From positions 1 to 11,113 of the forward strand of contig CAZLCL010000028.1 in the NCBI GenBank assembly GCA_964558315.1: DNA of 11,113 nucleotides, read 5' to 3'. Shown one piece after another: positions 1-6,103 of this stretch. How positions within the stretch are numbered: position 1 is the stretch's first letter; every line of letters begins with the position of its first letter. Source of the stretch: MWCM01 sp964558315. GTDB lineage: Bacteria; Patescibacteriota; UBA1384; XYA2-FULL-43-10. A program made the position numbers and the translations under genes. The notes beneath the pieces were generated by a model. The model ran no database searches. It was not told the DNA's origin and worked only from the letters and a program-made list of their open reading frames with translations.

Positions 1-14
1 ATATACATTAAGAA

Positions 15-30
15 AACAACATAAGTTGTT
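15..30. repeat. 6-bp perfect inverted repeat (AACAAC-4-GTTGTT)
   Basis: AACAAC at 15-20 and GTTGTT at 25-30 are separated by ATAA. The dyad lies about 28 bases upstream of the -35 box of the leader promoter, so it could be an operator. It could also be a weak terminator for an unseen gene, but there is no clean T-run on either side. Only the symmetry is visible; the role is a guess. Confidence 0.25.
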
Positions 31-57
31 ACCGATGTACTCTACCAGGGCAGGGTA

Positions 58-86
58 TTGACATATCTCGCAAAACATGCTACAAT
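58..86 (+). promoter_or_regulatory. Strong sigma70-type promoter with extended -10
   Basis: A perfect TTGACA at 58-63 and TACAAT at 81-86 are separated by exactly 17 bases, and TGC directly before the -10 makes it an extended -10 element. This is the best promoter in the window. The predicted transcription start is near 93. It faces the leader ORF, the terminator and the operon beginning at 215, and I see no other good promoter before 215. Confidence 0.85.
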
Positions 87-97
87 CCTTTTTTGGA

Positions 98-187
98 ATG
101 AGGCAAATAAATTGGCTAAAAATTAAGATAGATAAATGCTGGCACGATCGCAAGCCAGATACTGAAGTTAACATTAACGAGGCTTAG
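98..187 (+). CDS. Possible 29-aa leader peptide ending inside a terminator hairpin
   Basis: From ATG at 98 an open frame of 29 sense codons runs to TAG at 185-187. It reads MRQINWLKIKIDK at the start and ends in VNINEA. The ATG is only about 5 bases from the predicted transcription start, so the message would be almost leaderless; a GGA just before the ATG is too close to be a normal ribosome site. The stop codon falls in the loop of the terminator at 179-199, so a ribosome reaching the stop would cover the 5' arm of that hairpin. This resembles a leader peptide that controls attenuation. It has two separated Trp codons and one Cys, but no codon run that names a regulating amino acid. Alternatively it is a non-coding leader or a free small RNA of about 105 nt that is open by chance. 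No homologue is recognised. Confidence 0.35.
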   Translation: MRQINWLKIKIDKCWHDRKPDTEVNINEA

Positions 188-199
188 GCCTCTTTTTTT
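179..199 (+). terminator. Intrinsic terminator / attenuator before the 215-1851 operon
   Basis: GAGGC at 179-183 pairs with GCCTC at 188-192 around the loop TTAG, followed by seven T's at 193-199. The stem is short (5 bp) but GC-rich. The 5' arm sequence GAGGC also occurs at 100-104, near the start of the transcript, and could pair with the same 3' arm, giving a competing long-range closure. The position between a strong promoter and the next gene's ribosome site (AAGGAA, 207-212) fits an attenuator. Confidence 0.65.
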
Positions 200-214
200 A
201 ATATTTAAGGAACA

Positions 215-520
215 ATGTATATAAAAAGGGACAATTTTAAGGCGGCCAAAAATCGAATATTGTTTTCTCCTCAATGTTTTTTAATTAGGCATTATCTTAA
301 AAATAACAGGCCAAATTTTCTTAAAAAGATAACAGACAAACAAAAACTAGAAGAAATAAGAAAAACGATCTCTGAAATAGAGGTCGTTTTTTTGAATCCA
401 CAGCCGGCAGACAAAATCGAAGATGATAAGAATAAAGATTATTCGCGTTACATAGATTTAGAAAGATTACTACCCAAATATGCCAAAAAATTTATTAATT
501 ATAGAAAGGAACAAGAATGA
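215..520 (+). CDS. Hypothetical 101-aa basic protein, first gene of the CYTH/P-loop operon
   Basis: I do not recognise this protein. It is 101 aa, rich in Lys, Arg, Asn and Ile, with no signal peptide or membrane segment and a single Cys (about residue 21). The N-terminal third is basic; residues about 40-60 read like an amphipathic helix followed by a short beta strand (EVVFL), and the C-terminal part is charged. The start ATG at 215 is preceded by AAGGAA at 207-212, which is close. Its stop overlaps the next start as ATGA (517-520), which argues strongly that the frame is real and translationally coupled to the CYTH/P-loop protein. A terminator-like hairpin lies inside the gene at 361-393. 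A role as a partner or regulator of the downstream enzyme is inferred from the overlap only. Confidence 0.65.
   Translation: MYIKRDNFKAAKNRILFSPQCFLIRHYLKNNRPNFLKKITDKQKLEEIRKTISEIEVVFLNPQPADKIEDDKNKDYSRYIDLERLLPKYAKKFINYRKEQE
361..393 (+). terminator. Intragenic terminator-like hairpin within the 101-aa gene
   Basis: AAAAACGATCTCT (361-373) pairs with AGAGGTCGTTTTT (379-391) around the loop GAAAT, a 13-bp stem with one T-G wobble, and the T-run continues to 393. The A-run on the left means it could also act on the - strand. It looks like a true intrinsic terminator, yet it lies in an open reading frame. Translation of the gene would normally prevent folding, so it could cause polarity when translation fails. 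Confidence 0.5.
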
Positions 521-1851
521 AAGAGCGAGAAATGAAGTATTTGCCGGAGAATCAACACTCTCCCGGTGGAGTAAAAAAATGGATTAAACAGATTTATTTG
601 GATCTGAACAACCCCGAAATAGCACGAATCGCTAAACAAAAAATGCCAGATCTAGAGAAAGAAAGTTTTTCTGAACTTAGAGTCAGGTCAACTAGAGATT
701 TTCAAGGCGCGGTATCATATACAATGACTGCGAAAAATACAGGAGGCGAACTGCGAGAAGAATTAGAGGTAGAAATAAACGATACTGAATTAAATGAGCT
801 AATAAAATTTGGTTCAAAAGAAGGAATAGAAAAAGAACGTTACCAGAGCTACTTAGCAGATGATTTAACGGCAGAGGTGGATGTTTACAAAGGCAAGCTT
901 AAGGGTTTGGTGATAGTCGAAGTAGAATACGATCAAGATAAATACTCGAGAGAGCAAGTAGAAGAGATGATAAAAAACTTCATCGGCGAAGGCGAAATTG
1001 TTAGCGAATATCAATGTTATAAAAACAGAAATCTAGCTAAATGTAAAAATTTGCATGATATTGCTGAAAAATATGCTCAAGAAAAAGAAAGCAAAGAGTT
1101 AAAAGAAGAAAAAACTAAAGAACACAACAAAGTTAAAAAAATTGCGCTAACGGGTGGGCCGTGTGCAGGCAAATCAGAGGTATTGTCAGCTTTAAAAAGT
1201 AAGTTTGGGTCAAGACTTTATGTAGTGCCGGAGGTGGCCACACAGTTACTAGAAATTCCCTACGAAAATGGGGGCGTGGGAATACCCGGCAAAGATATTG
1301 AGTGGAGTCAGGAGTGGCAAGATGAATTTCAACGTCGAATTATTGAAAAACAACTAGAAGATGAGATGCTGATAACGCAAATTGCAAGCTTAAGCCAAAA
1401 TGAAAGTATTATCCTTTGTGACCGCGGGGTGCTAGACGGAGCGGCTTATACTGAGGGCGGTAGAGATAAATTTCTTGAAGATCAAAATCTTCAGCTAGAA
1501 AAATGCCTGGATTTATACGATGTTGTAATTCATTTAAGTTCGCTTGCCACGGATAAACCGGAATTATACGAAGATCTTAAGGCGGGGAATCCAAACAGGT
1601 TTGAAGATGGTGACACCGCCAGAAAATTAGACATGGCAATCAGCGCATCTTACGAAGGTCACAAAAATTTGATAAGAATTCCAACTCAATCATCAATAGA
1701 AGATAAAGTAACCTACTGTAACAAAATAATTGAAAGTTTGGGCAATATTAAAAAAGAAAGCACAGCTGATACAAAAATTGCGAATAGTGAGATTAGGTGT
1801 GAATATGATAGTGAGATGCAACAAATAAAAAGTGAGTCAAAATTAAAATAA
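517..1851 (+). CDS. CYTH-domain / P-loop NTPase fusion protein
   Basis: Residues 1 to about 180 form a CYTH (triphosphate tunnel metalloenzyme) domain. The signature ExExK is EREMK at 3-7, followed by a QIYL strand (25-28), RVR at 55-57, a TAK strand (71-73), a run of alternating acids (E82, E84, E86), KERY at 106-109, DVY at 122-124 and VEVEY at 134-138. The ATG at 517 is needed to include ExExK. A charged linker (about 181-206) leads to an AAA_28-type P-loop domain with Walker A GGPCAGKS at 213-220 and CDRG at 301-304. CYTH domains bind or hydrolyse triphosphate compounds with divalent metal; fusions with P-loop domains are known in plant TTM1/TTM2 and in the animal protein TTD14, which has the opposite order. 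Both active-site sets look intact, but the substrate cannot be told from sequence. A ribosome site (GAAAGGAA) precedes the start, and ATGA couples it to the previous gene. The polar tail after about residue 415 is probably disordered. Confidence 0.88.
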   Translation: MKEREMKYLPENQHSPGGVKKWIKQIYLDLNNPEIARIAKQKMPDLEKESFSELRVRSTRDFQGAVSYTMTAKNTGGELREELEVEINDTELNELIKFGSKEGIEKERYQSYLADDLTAEVDVYKGKLKGLVIVEVEYDQDKYSREQVEEMIKNFIGEGEIVSEYQCYKNRNLAKCKNLHDIAEKYAQEKESKELKEEKTKEHNKVKKIALTGGPCAGKSEVLSALKSKFGSRLYVVPEVATQLLEIPYENGGVGIPGKDIEWSQEWQDEFQRRIIEKQLEDEMLITQIASLSQNESIILCDRGVLDGAAYTEGGRDKFLEDQNLQLEKCLDLYDVVIHLSSLATDKPELYEDLKAGNPNRFEDGDTARKLDMAISASYEGHKNLIRIPTQSSIEDKVTYCNKIIESLGNIKKESTADTKIANSEIRCEYDSEMQQIKSESKLK

Positions 1852-1959
1852 CTAAAAACAGTGTGAAATAATGCTAACTAGTTTATTCGTCCGCTAATTT
1901 AGAAAAATATTTTAACAGTTTAACAATTACTATATTATCTATTTTATGCTTGTGCGGCG

Positions 1960-1980
1960 GGCGAAGCCTTAGCCTCGCCC
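1960..1980. other. GC-rich hairpin at the end of the acyltransferase gene
   Basis: GGCGA near 1960 pairs with TCGCC near 1979 around an AGCCTTAGCC core; the stem can be extended to GGGCGA/TCGCCC with further GC pairs after an A-C mismatch. It spans the TAA stop (1969-1971) of the - strand gene. It lies between two convergent genes, where a terminator is expected, but neither strand has a T-run after it, so it is not a classical intrinsic terminator. The rest of 1852-1968 is AT-rich and I see nothing else in it. Confidence 0.35.
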
Positions 1981-2580
1981 ACGATTCGTGTGGCCCATTG
2001 CGTTGTCGTAGAGGCTGTTAATCGCCCCTACCGCCTTCTTTATCAAGCTGTCTCTGTCTCCCCCGACAACAGCTGGCCCGAAGGCAACTTCGACGCCCCA
2101 CTTTTGGTAGCACATTAGCATTGGGATGATCGGGACATCGCCTTTGCTCGCCACGTATGCCATGCCCCCGTGGACATCTTCCATGTTGATATGTCCGGGA
2201 GGCATGCGCGTGCCTTGGGGGTAGATACAAATCCCCCGCCCTTGTCTTACGATCTCAACGCTCAGTCTTAGCGCTGAGCTGACAGATGCCCTATCGTCGG
2301 GGTCAATGGCAAAGACTCCAGACTCAGCGAAGTATTTGCCAAGAAGGCCAAAGAAGGCTCGAAAGAGCTTTTTTTTGGCCATGAAGTAAACCGGCCGTGG
2401 CATGGTGCAGACCACGACCGGTGGGTCGAGGTAACAGAGGTGATTGGGGGCTAGAACAAATCCCCCACTCTTAGGTATGTTCTCTTGCCCCCTTACAGCC
2501 ACGCGATACCTCAGGATGAAAGCCAACAGCTTTAGCACAAAGACTGTCGGCCTGTGCAACCATGCTCTCGGCCTCGGCAT
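1969..2580 (-). CDS. PlsC-family lysophospholipid acyltransferase (GC-rich, variant motif)
   Basis: This protein resembles 1-acyl-sn-glycerol-3-phosphate acyltransferases, which add the second acyl chain to make phosphatidic acid at the cytoplasmic membrane. Over 203 aa it has a hydrophobic N-terminal stretch (about 12-24), the catalytic H-x4-D motif in NHLCYLD (H47, D52), YPQGTR at 120-125 and a GDVPIIP motif (147-153). The usual motif is PEGTR; here the acid is Gln (codon CAA). I chose ATG at 2580 because a strong ribosome site, GGAGGTG, lies 4 bases before it; a TTG at 2625 is open in frame but has no such site. The gene is clearly GC-rich: 36 of 60 bases are G/C at 2041-2100, against 17 of 60 at 7021-7080 in the envelope operon. 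This suggests transfer or a different history. I see no convincing promoter in 2581-2721. Confidence 0.85.
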   Translation of the reverse strand: MPRPRAWLHRPTVFVLKLLAFILRYRVAVRGQENIPKSGGFVLAPNHLCYLDPPVVVCTMPRPVYFMAKKKLFRAFFGLLGKYFAESGVFAIDPDDRASVSSALRLSVEIVRQGRGICIYPQGTRMPPGHINMEDVHGGMAYVASKGDVPIIPMLMCYQKWGVEVAFGPAVVGGDRDSLIKKAVGAINSLYDNAMGHTNRGRG

Positions 2581-2721
2581 ATCGCACCTCCGTTTTGTAT
2601 TGGCTTTGCAAGAACAAATTAGCAAAAAAACGCAATAATATCAATGTGTTTATAGCGAAAATTTGGATATGCACAGTATAATCAATTTATGTTACGCGAT
2701 AAGATTAACTAGAACCAAAAA

Positions 2722-3628
2722 CTATTCTGAGTATGAGCTGTCAATTTCATTGTCGACGGCCGTTGATGAGCTACTGTCTTCGGAATCATTGTTGATGGTT
2801 CCGTCATAATCATCTGAATAGTCAACTGCGTCTGAGTTTTGTGATTCCTCAATATTGTTTAGTGATGAGTCGTATAAACTCCCCTCTTTGGTCGGAGATG
2901 GCTCGCTAATAGAAAATTTTGAATAATCGTAAGTGATTTCAGTAATTGTGCCGTCCGTTTCTTCCGTTCTCATTTTACGCAACAAATATTCATCGTCATC
3001 AAAGTAAATATATTGGGTAGATTCATTGTTAGTCGGGTCAATAACTTGATATTTAAAACATGTCCATTTGTCACATTTTTCTTTCCCAATTTTTTGATAA
3101 GTGGTTTTATCTTCGACAGAAGCTTCTTTTTCGTCAAAATCTATATCTTCTTTAATATAATCATTCGTAACCTCTGAATCGGAACTAGAAGTCTGCTTAA
3201 ACCATTTATTATCGGTGTAATCCTTGGTATAAGTTGTGTTATCTATTGTTATGGTATTGTATTTCTCCTCTCCTTCTTCACTCGAGACCATTTGGCTTTT
3301 ATTCTCTCCTTCCATTTTCATAAGCCAGGTGCTGATTTTACCATCTTTATCTGTAGAAGTGCCTTTCATTGTAATATATTTTTCATCTTTCCAACTGGTG
3401 ATAAATTTGCACAAATCTTTATCGTCGTATTTACACTCACTTTCCGCTACTTTATCACCAACTGAATTCGTTGAACCTTCATCGGAATTTTTGGAAAGCT
3501 TAGAATATGCGTAATATCCTCCGCCTGCGACTAGCGCCAATATTATTACAATAAGGGCAACAATTTTACCTTTATTGCTTTTTTTTGCTTTGCCCAGTTT
3601 TGTCTGAACCGGCTGAAAATTGCTCCAT
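2722..3628 (-). CDS. Membrane-anchored acidic extracellular protein, split by a frameshift at A8
   Basis: The body of this gene is open from about 3624 to the TAG at 2722, but its only normal start, ATG at 3628 behind AGGAGG (3632-3637), is in another frame. That frame reads MEQFSAGSDKTGQSKKKQ and stops just after eight A's (T8 at 3579-3586 on +). Skipping one base there gives one product of about 301 aa: a short polar cytoplasmic N-terminus, a membrane helix (KIVALIVIILALVAGGGYY, about 21-39) and a long polar outer part. Otherwise translation would start at TTG 3540, which cuts the helix in half. The outer part has two Cys pairs (about C65/C73 and C185/C190), many beta-like strands with WLMKMEG and YIYFDDD runs, and an Asp/Ser-rich tail. 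The strand pattern vaguely recalls LolA/LppX-like carriers, but I cannot assign a family. The cause may be slippage, phase variation or a base-call error. Confidence 0.7.
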
Positions 3629-3672
3629 ATCCCTCCTAATTTATTTATTAATTTAAATTTTACTTCTTTTGT

Positions 3673-3692
3673 AAATAAATAACAATTTATTT
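3673..3692. repeat. 8-bp perfect AT palindrome upstream of the membrane-anchored gene
   Basis: AAATAAAT (3673-3680) and ATTTATTT (3685-3692) are perfect inverted copies around AACA. The dyad overlaps the candidate -10 box of the promoter at 3676-3703, so an operator role is possible. It is made only of A and T in a very AT-rich gap, so chance symmetry is a real alternative. It lacks GC pairs and a T-run and so is a poor terminator for the flavodoxin gene. Confidence 0.3.
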
Positions 3693-3703
3693 GTTTGTGG
3701 CAA
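3676..3703 (-). promoter_or_regulatory. Candidate promoter of the membrane-anchored acidic protein gene
   Basis: On the - strand, TTGCCA (3703-3698) and TATTTA (3681-3676) are 16 bases apart. This would start transcription near 3669, leaving an untranslated leader of about 40 bases before ATG 3628 and its AGGAGG site. The matches are moderate (5/6 and 4/6), and AT-rich DNA yields such pairs easily. Confidence 0.3.
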
Positions 3704-3733
3704 TTTATAGATCAAATATTTTGTTTAGACAGA

Positions 3734-4135
3734 CTATTTAATGATTGAGAGATTTTCCTTTTTTAATGCCTTTTTTGTTTCCGGCCTATCTGGCACAAAA
3801 CCAACTAATTTATAAAATTTTATATTCGCTTTAATATATTTCGGGATAAATTTATAGGAAATTTTACTCCACCAATGGTTAGCGGGCACCATGCCGACTG
3901 CTATGGCTGTGATATCTTTTTGTTTAATATCTTCCCAATTATCTTTGAGGAAATTTACTAAAGGCATTTGTCCGCCGTAAGTTCCGCTAATAATGTAAAA
4001 GACATCATGACTATCAAAATCAATTTTATCAGTATTAGAAAAAGTTTTTATTTCAGCCTTCTTCTCTTCTGCTAACCACTTCGCATATATTTCGCTAGCG
4101 CCGTTTTTTGTTTGATAAAGAACAATTGATTTCAT
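3734..4135 (-). CDS. Small flavodoxin-domain protein (HemG-like flavodoxin family)
   Basis: This is a 133-aa flavodoxin-like protein predicted to bind FMN in the cytoplasm. The N-terminal strand and phosphate loop, IVLYQTKNGASEIYAKWLAE (4-23), fit the start of a flavodoxin, and SGTYGGQMPLVNFL (50-63) fits the second flavin loop. A third strand, TAIAVGMVP (76-84), follows. The spacing and the long tail after it recall the flavodoxin subgroup that includes protoporphyrinogen oxidase HemG, but there are no heme genes here, so a general redox role is safer. I chose ATG 4135 over the in-frame TTG 4153 because MKSIVLYQ is a proper flavodoxin start and AAGGAT (4150-4145) lies before it. That site overlaps the stop codon of the previous gene, so the two are probably translationally coupled. 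It is the last gene of the envelope operon. Confidence 0.78.
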   Translation of the reverse strand: MKSIVLYQTKNGASEIYAKWLAEEKKAEIKTFSNTDKIDFDSHDVFYIISGTYGGQMPLVNFLKDNWEDIKQKDITAIAVGMVPANHWWSKISYKFIPKYIKANIKFYKLVGFVPDRPETKKALKKENLSIIK

Positions 4136-4146
4136 ATTACTTATCC

Positions 4147-4992
4147 TTAGCAAAGACGTAAAATTAATATTTTATAAATAAATTTTGCTAAAGACCCCTG
4201 CCTTTTTATTCTTCTGGGCTGCCTAATTAAACGATAAAGCCATTCAAAACCTAAGGATCGAATAAACTTTGGAGCTCTTTTTTGGGCGCCGGCAATAAAA
4301 TCAAGAGTTCCACCTAAACCAATGCCGACTTTTGCACCAGTTTTACTAAGATTATTTAATAACCAGAATTCCTGAGCTGGTGAACCAAGCGCACAATATA
4401 TGATATCTGCACCGGATTTTTTAATCTCTTCTATTAAATATTTATTATCAAAATTCGGGTCAATTGCTAAAGCGCCGGCAATTTTTAAATTAAAAATTTT
4501 TGTCTGAAGTTCAAGCGATGATTTTTCTACAGATGTTGGATCGAGTCCAAATTTATTGCCTAACAAGAATATACTTTTATCTTTTTCCGATGCCTTTTTA
4601 GCGATATCCCATACTAAATCAGCGCCAGAAGTTTTATAAATTCTTTTACAAAAATAGGTAATCAAAAAGGGATATAACAGAATATATACCACCATTTGCA
4701 AAAAAACATATATCTGTTTTAAATACTTTGTTTTAGGCCGCCATGAGTTTAAAAGACAATATCCCCAAATAATTCCACTGCCATCAATTAAATTTAGAGA
4801 AGATTTTTTAGTCAATAAGGTAAAAAAATCTTTATTTTCAGTTGATCTCATTACAAATTCTGTATTAACGGTGGTCACAATTGAAGAAGATCTTTTATCT
4901 AAAAAACTAAAAATTTTTTCAGTTGCTTTGTTGGAATTAAGATTGTCTAATTTGACATTAAAAATTGTAATTTTATCTGGAGTTATTTTCAT
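4147..4992 (-). CDS. WecG/TagA/CpsF-family glycosyltransferase (GT26) with a hydrophobic insert
   Basis: GT26 enzymes transfer a sugar, often N-acetylmannosaminuronic acid or N-acetylmannosamine, to a lipid-linked precursor of teichoic acid or surface glycan. In this 281-aa protein the family marks are TVNTEFVMRS (41-50), the catalytic DGSG loop (70-73), ALGSPAQEFWLL (201-212), GLGGTLDFIAGAQKRAPKF (225-243) and the C-terminal FEWLYRL..QPRR (249-261). Between DGSGIIW and the RIYKTSGADL strand there is an extra segment of about 35 residues with a strongly hydrophobic stretch (about 94-115), where usual members have a short loop. This suggests firmer membrane attachment. ATG 4992 was chosen because the family's usual beginning (ITIFNVKLDNL) follows it; upstream in-frame codons to 5115 lie in the previous gene. 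It overlaps that gene by 20 bases and has no clear ribosome site. Confidence 0.9.
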   Translation of the reverse strand: MKITPDKITIFNVKLDNLNSNKATEKIFSFLDKRSSSIVTTVNTEFVMRSTENKDFFTLLTKKSSLNLIDGSGIIWGYCLLNSWRPKTKYLKQIYVFLQMVVYILLYPFLITYFCKRIYKTSGADLVWDIAKKASEKDKSIFLLGNKFGLDPTSVEKSSLELQTKIFNLKIAGALAIDPNFDNKYLIEEIKKSGADIIYCALGSPAQEFWLLNNLSKTGAKVGIGLGGTLDFIAGAQKRAPKFIRSLGFEWLYRLIRQPRRIKRQGSLAKFIYKILILRLC

Positions 4993-6103
4993 TGGTAAAA
5001 TTTTTATAAAATAATTCGACTTGGGATTTAAATTTTTGAATAAAAACTTGTTCAGAAAATTCATTTGCTCGATCTCGACATTTATGAGCAGAAAAAGCAT
5101 TAAGATTTTTTTCAAAATAGTTTATTGCTTGTTTTAAAGAACAGGAGTCAGCTTGATCGAAAAAAACGCCGGTTTGTTTATCAATTACAGTTTCTGTTAC
5201 ACCGCCTTTTTTGTAAGCAATAACAGACTTACCGTAACTCATTGCCTCGATAGGAGTTAATCCGAAATCTTCTTCGCCCGGAAAAATCAAGGCTTTACAG
5301 TTGGATAAATAGTGCGACACGCTTTCGTTGTTTTGATATCCTAAAAATTTAATATTTTTATTGGCCATATTTTTTAATCTATATAAATCGTTGCCTTCAC
5401 CAATAATAATTAACTTTTTCTTATTTTTATTAAATGCCGAAATAGCTAAATCTATTTTTTTATACGGAGAAAGCCTGGAAATTATTAAATAATAATCATC
5501 AAATTTAGTATCTACCTCTTTTGCAAAAAGCTTAGTTGAAGGATAAATAATTGTGCTAGATAAGCGGTAATATTTTTCAATCCTTTTTTGAACATTTTTA
5601 GAATTAGCAATCCAAATATCGGGTCTCGAGGAAGCGTAATAGTCCCAAATCCTAATTTCACTCAGAATTTTTTTAATATATAAAGAGACCAAGCCTTTGT
5701 CAAAGTGGTTCTCCTTTATATACTCCGAATGCCAGTCCCAAACATATCTAATTGGTGAATGGCAGTAACAAATATGTAAAGTAGTTGGTTTGGTAATAAC
5801 CCCGTGCGCAAAAGAGTTTGAGTTGGATATAACTATATCATATTGAGATAAATCAAATTCCTCGATTGCTTTAGGAAAATATGGCAATAGAAGTTTTGAA
5901 TGGTTTTTAAGAAATTTTGGTAACTTAGATAGATTGCTTTGATTAATTTTGTAAGCTGGATCGCTAAAAACATTTTTAGTTCCTTTGGCGTCGTATAATA
6001 ATGTATAAATCGGAGCAGAAGGATAAATTGCGTGTAATAATTCCAAAACACGTTCTGCTCCCCCATATTTTATTAAAATGTCATGAACTAAGGCGATTTT
6101 CAT
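4973..6103 (-). CDS. GT4 glycosyltransferase (WbaZ-like)
   Basis: This is a cytoplasmic GT-B fold retaining glycosyltransferase of family GT4, about 376 aa, of normal length. The N-terminal acceptor domain begins MKIALVHDILIKYGGAERVL, with the glycine-rich GGAERV loop at 14-19, and includes CYCHSPIRYVWD (112-123), a stretch typical of WbaZ-like mannosyltransferases. The nucleotide-sugar domain has SRLSPYKKID (209-218), the E-x7-E motif in EEDFGLTPIEA (277-287) and the following GKSVIAY strand. The sugar and acceptor are not readable from sequence. ATG 6103 is preferred because it forms an ATGA overlap with the previous gene's TGA (6100-6102); ATG 6109, two codons upstream, is also possible. 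There is no ribosome site at either, which fits translational coupling. Confidence 0.9.
   Translation of the reverse strand: MKIALVHDILIKYGGAERVLELLHAIYPSAPIYTLLYDAKGTKNVFSDPAYKINQSNLSKLPKFLKNHSKLLLPYFPKAIEEFDLSQYDIVISNSNSFAHGVITKPTTLHICYCHSPIRYVWDWHSEYIKENHFDKGLVSLYIKKILSEIRIWDYYASSRPDIWIANSKNVQKRIEKYYRLSSTIIYPSTKLFAKEVDTKFDDYYLIISRLSPYKKIDLAISAFNKNKKKLIIIGEGNDLYRLKNMANKNIKFLGYQNNESVSHYLSNCKALIFPGEEDFGLTPIEAMSYGKSVIAYKKGGVTETVIDKQTGVFFDQADSCSLKQAINYFEKNLNAFSAHKCRDRANEFSEQVFIQKFKSQVELFYKNFTNENNSR

Noticed and set aside
93..199. Known riboswitch class (preQ1, c-di-GMP, fluoride, guanidine, T-box) in the leader
   Set aside because: I looked for the conserved core sequences of these classes by eye and found none; only simple stems and a terminator are visible. 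A covariance-model search would settle it.
1852..1968. Terminator for the + strand CYTH/P-loop gene
   Set aside because: The gap has only AT symmetry such as AAAATATTTT and no GC stem followed by T's; the GC hairpin at 1960-1980 lacks a T-run on either side.
2444..2638. Open frames on both strands over and beside the acyltransferase (2018-2230, 2444-2638, 2471-2674)
   Set aside because: They overlap a gene with clear family motifs and a strong ribosome site; the GC-rich sequence opens other frames by chance and their translations resemble no family.
5833..6066. 77-aa - strand open frame within the second GT4 gene
   Set aside because: It lies wholly inside a conserved glycosyltransferase in another frame and shows no domain or ribosome site.
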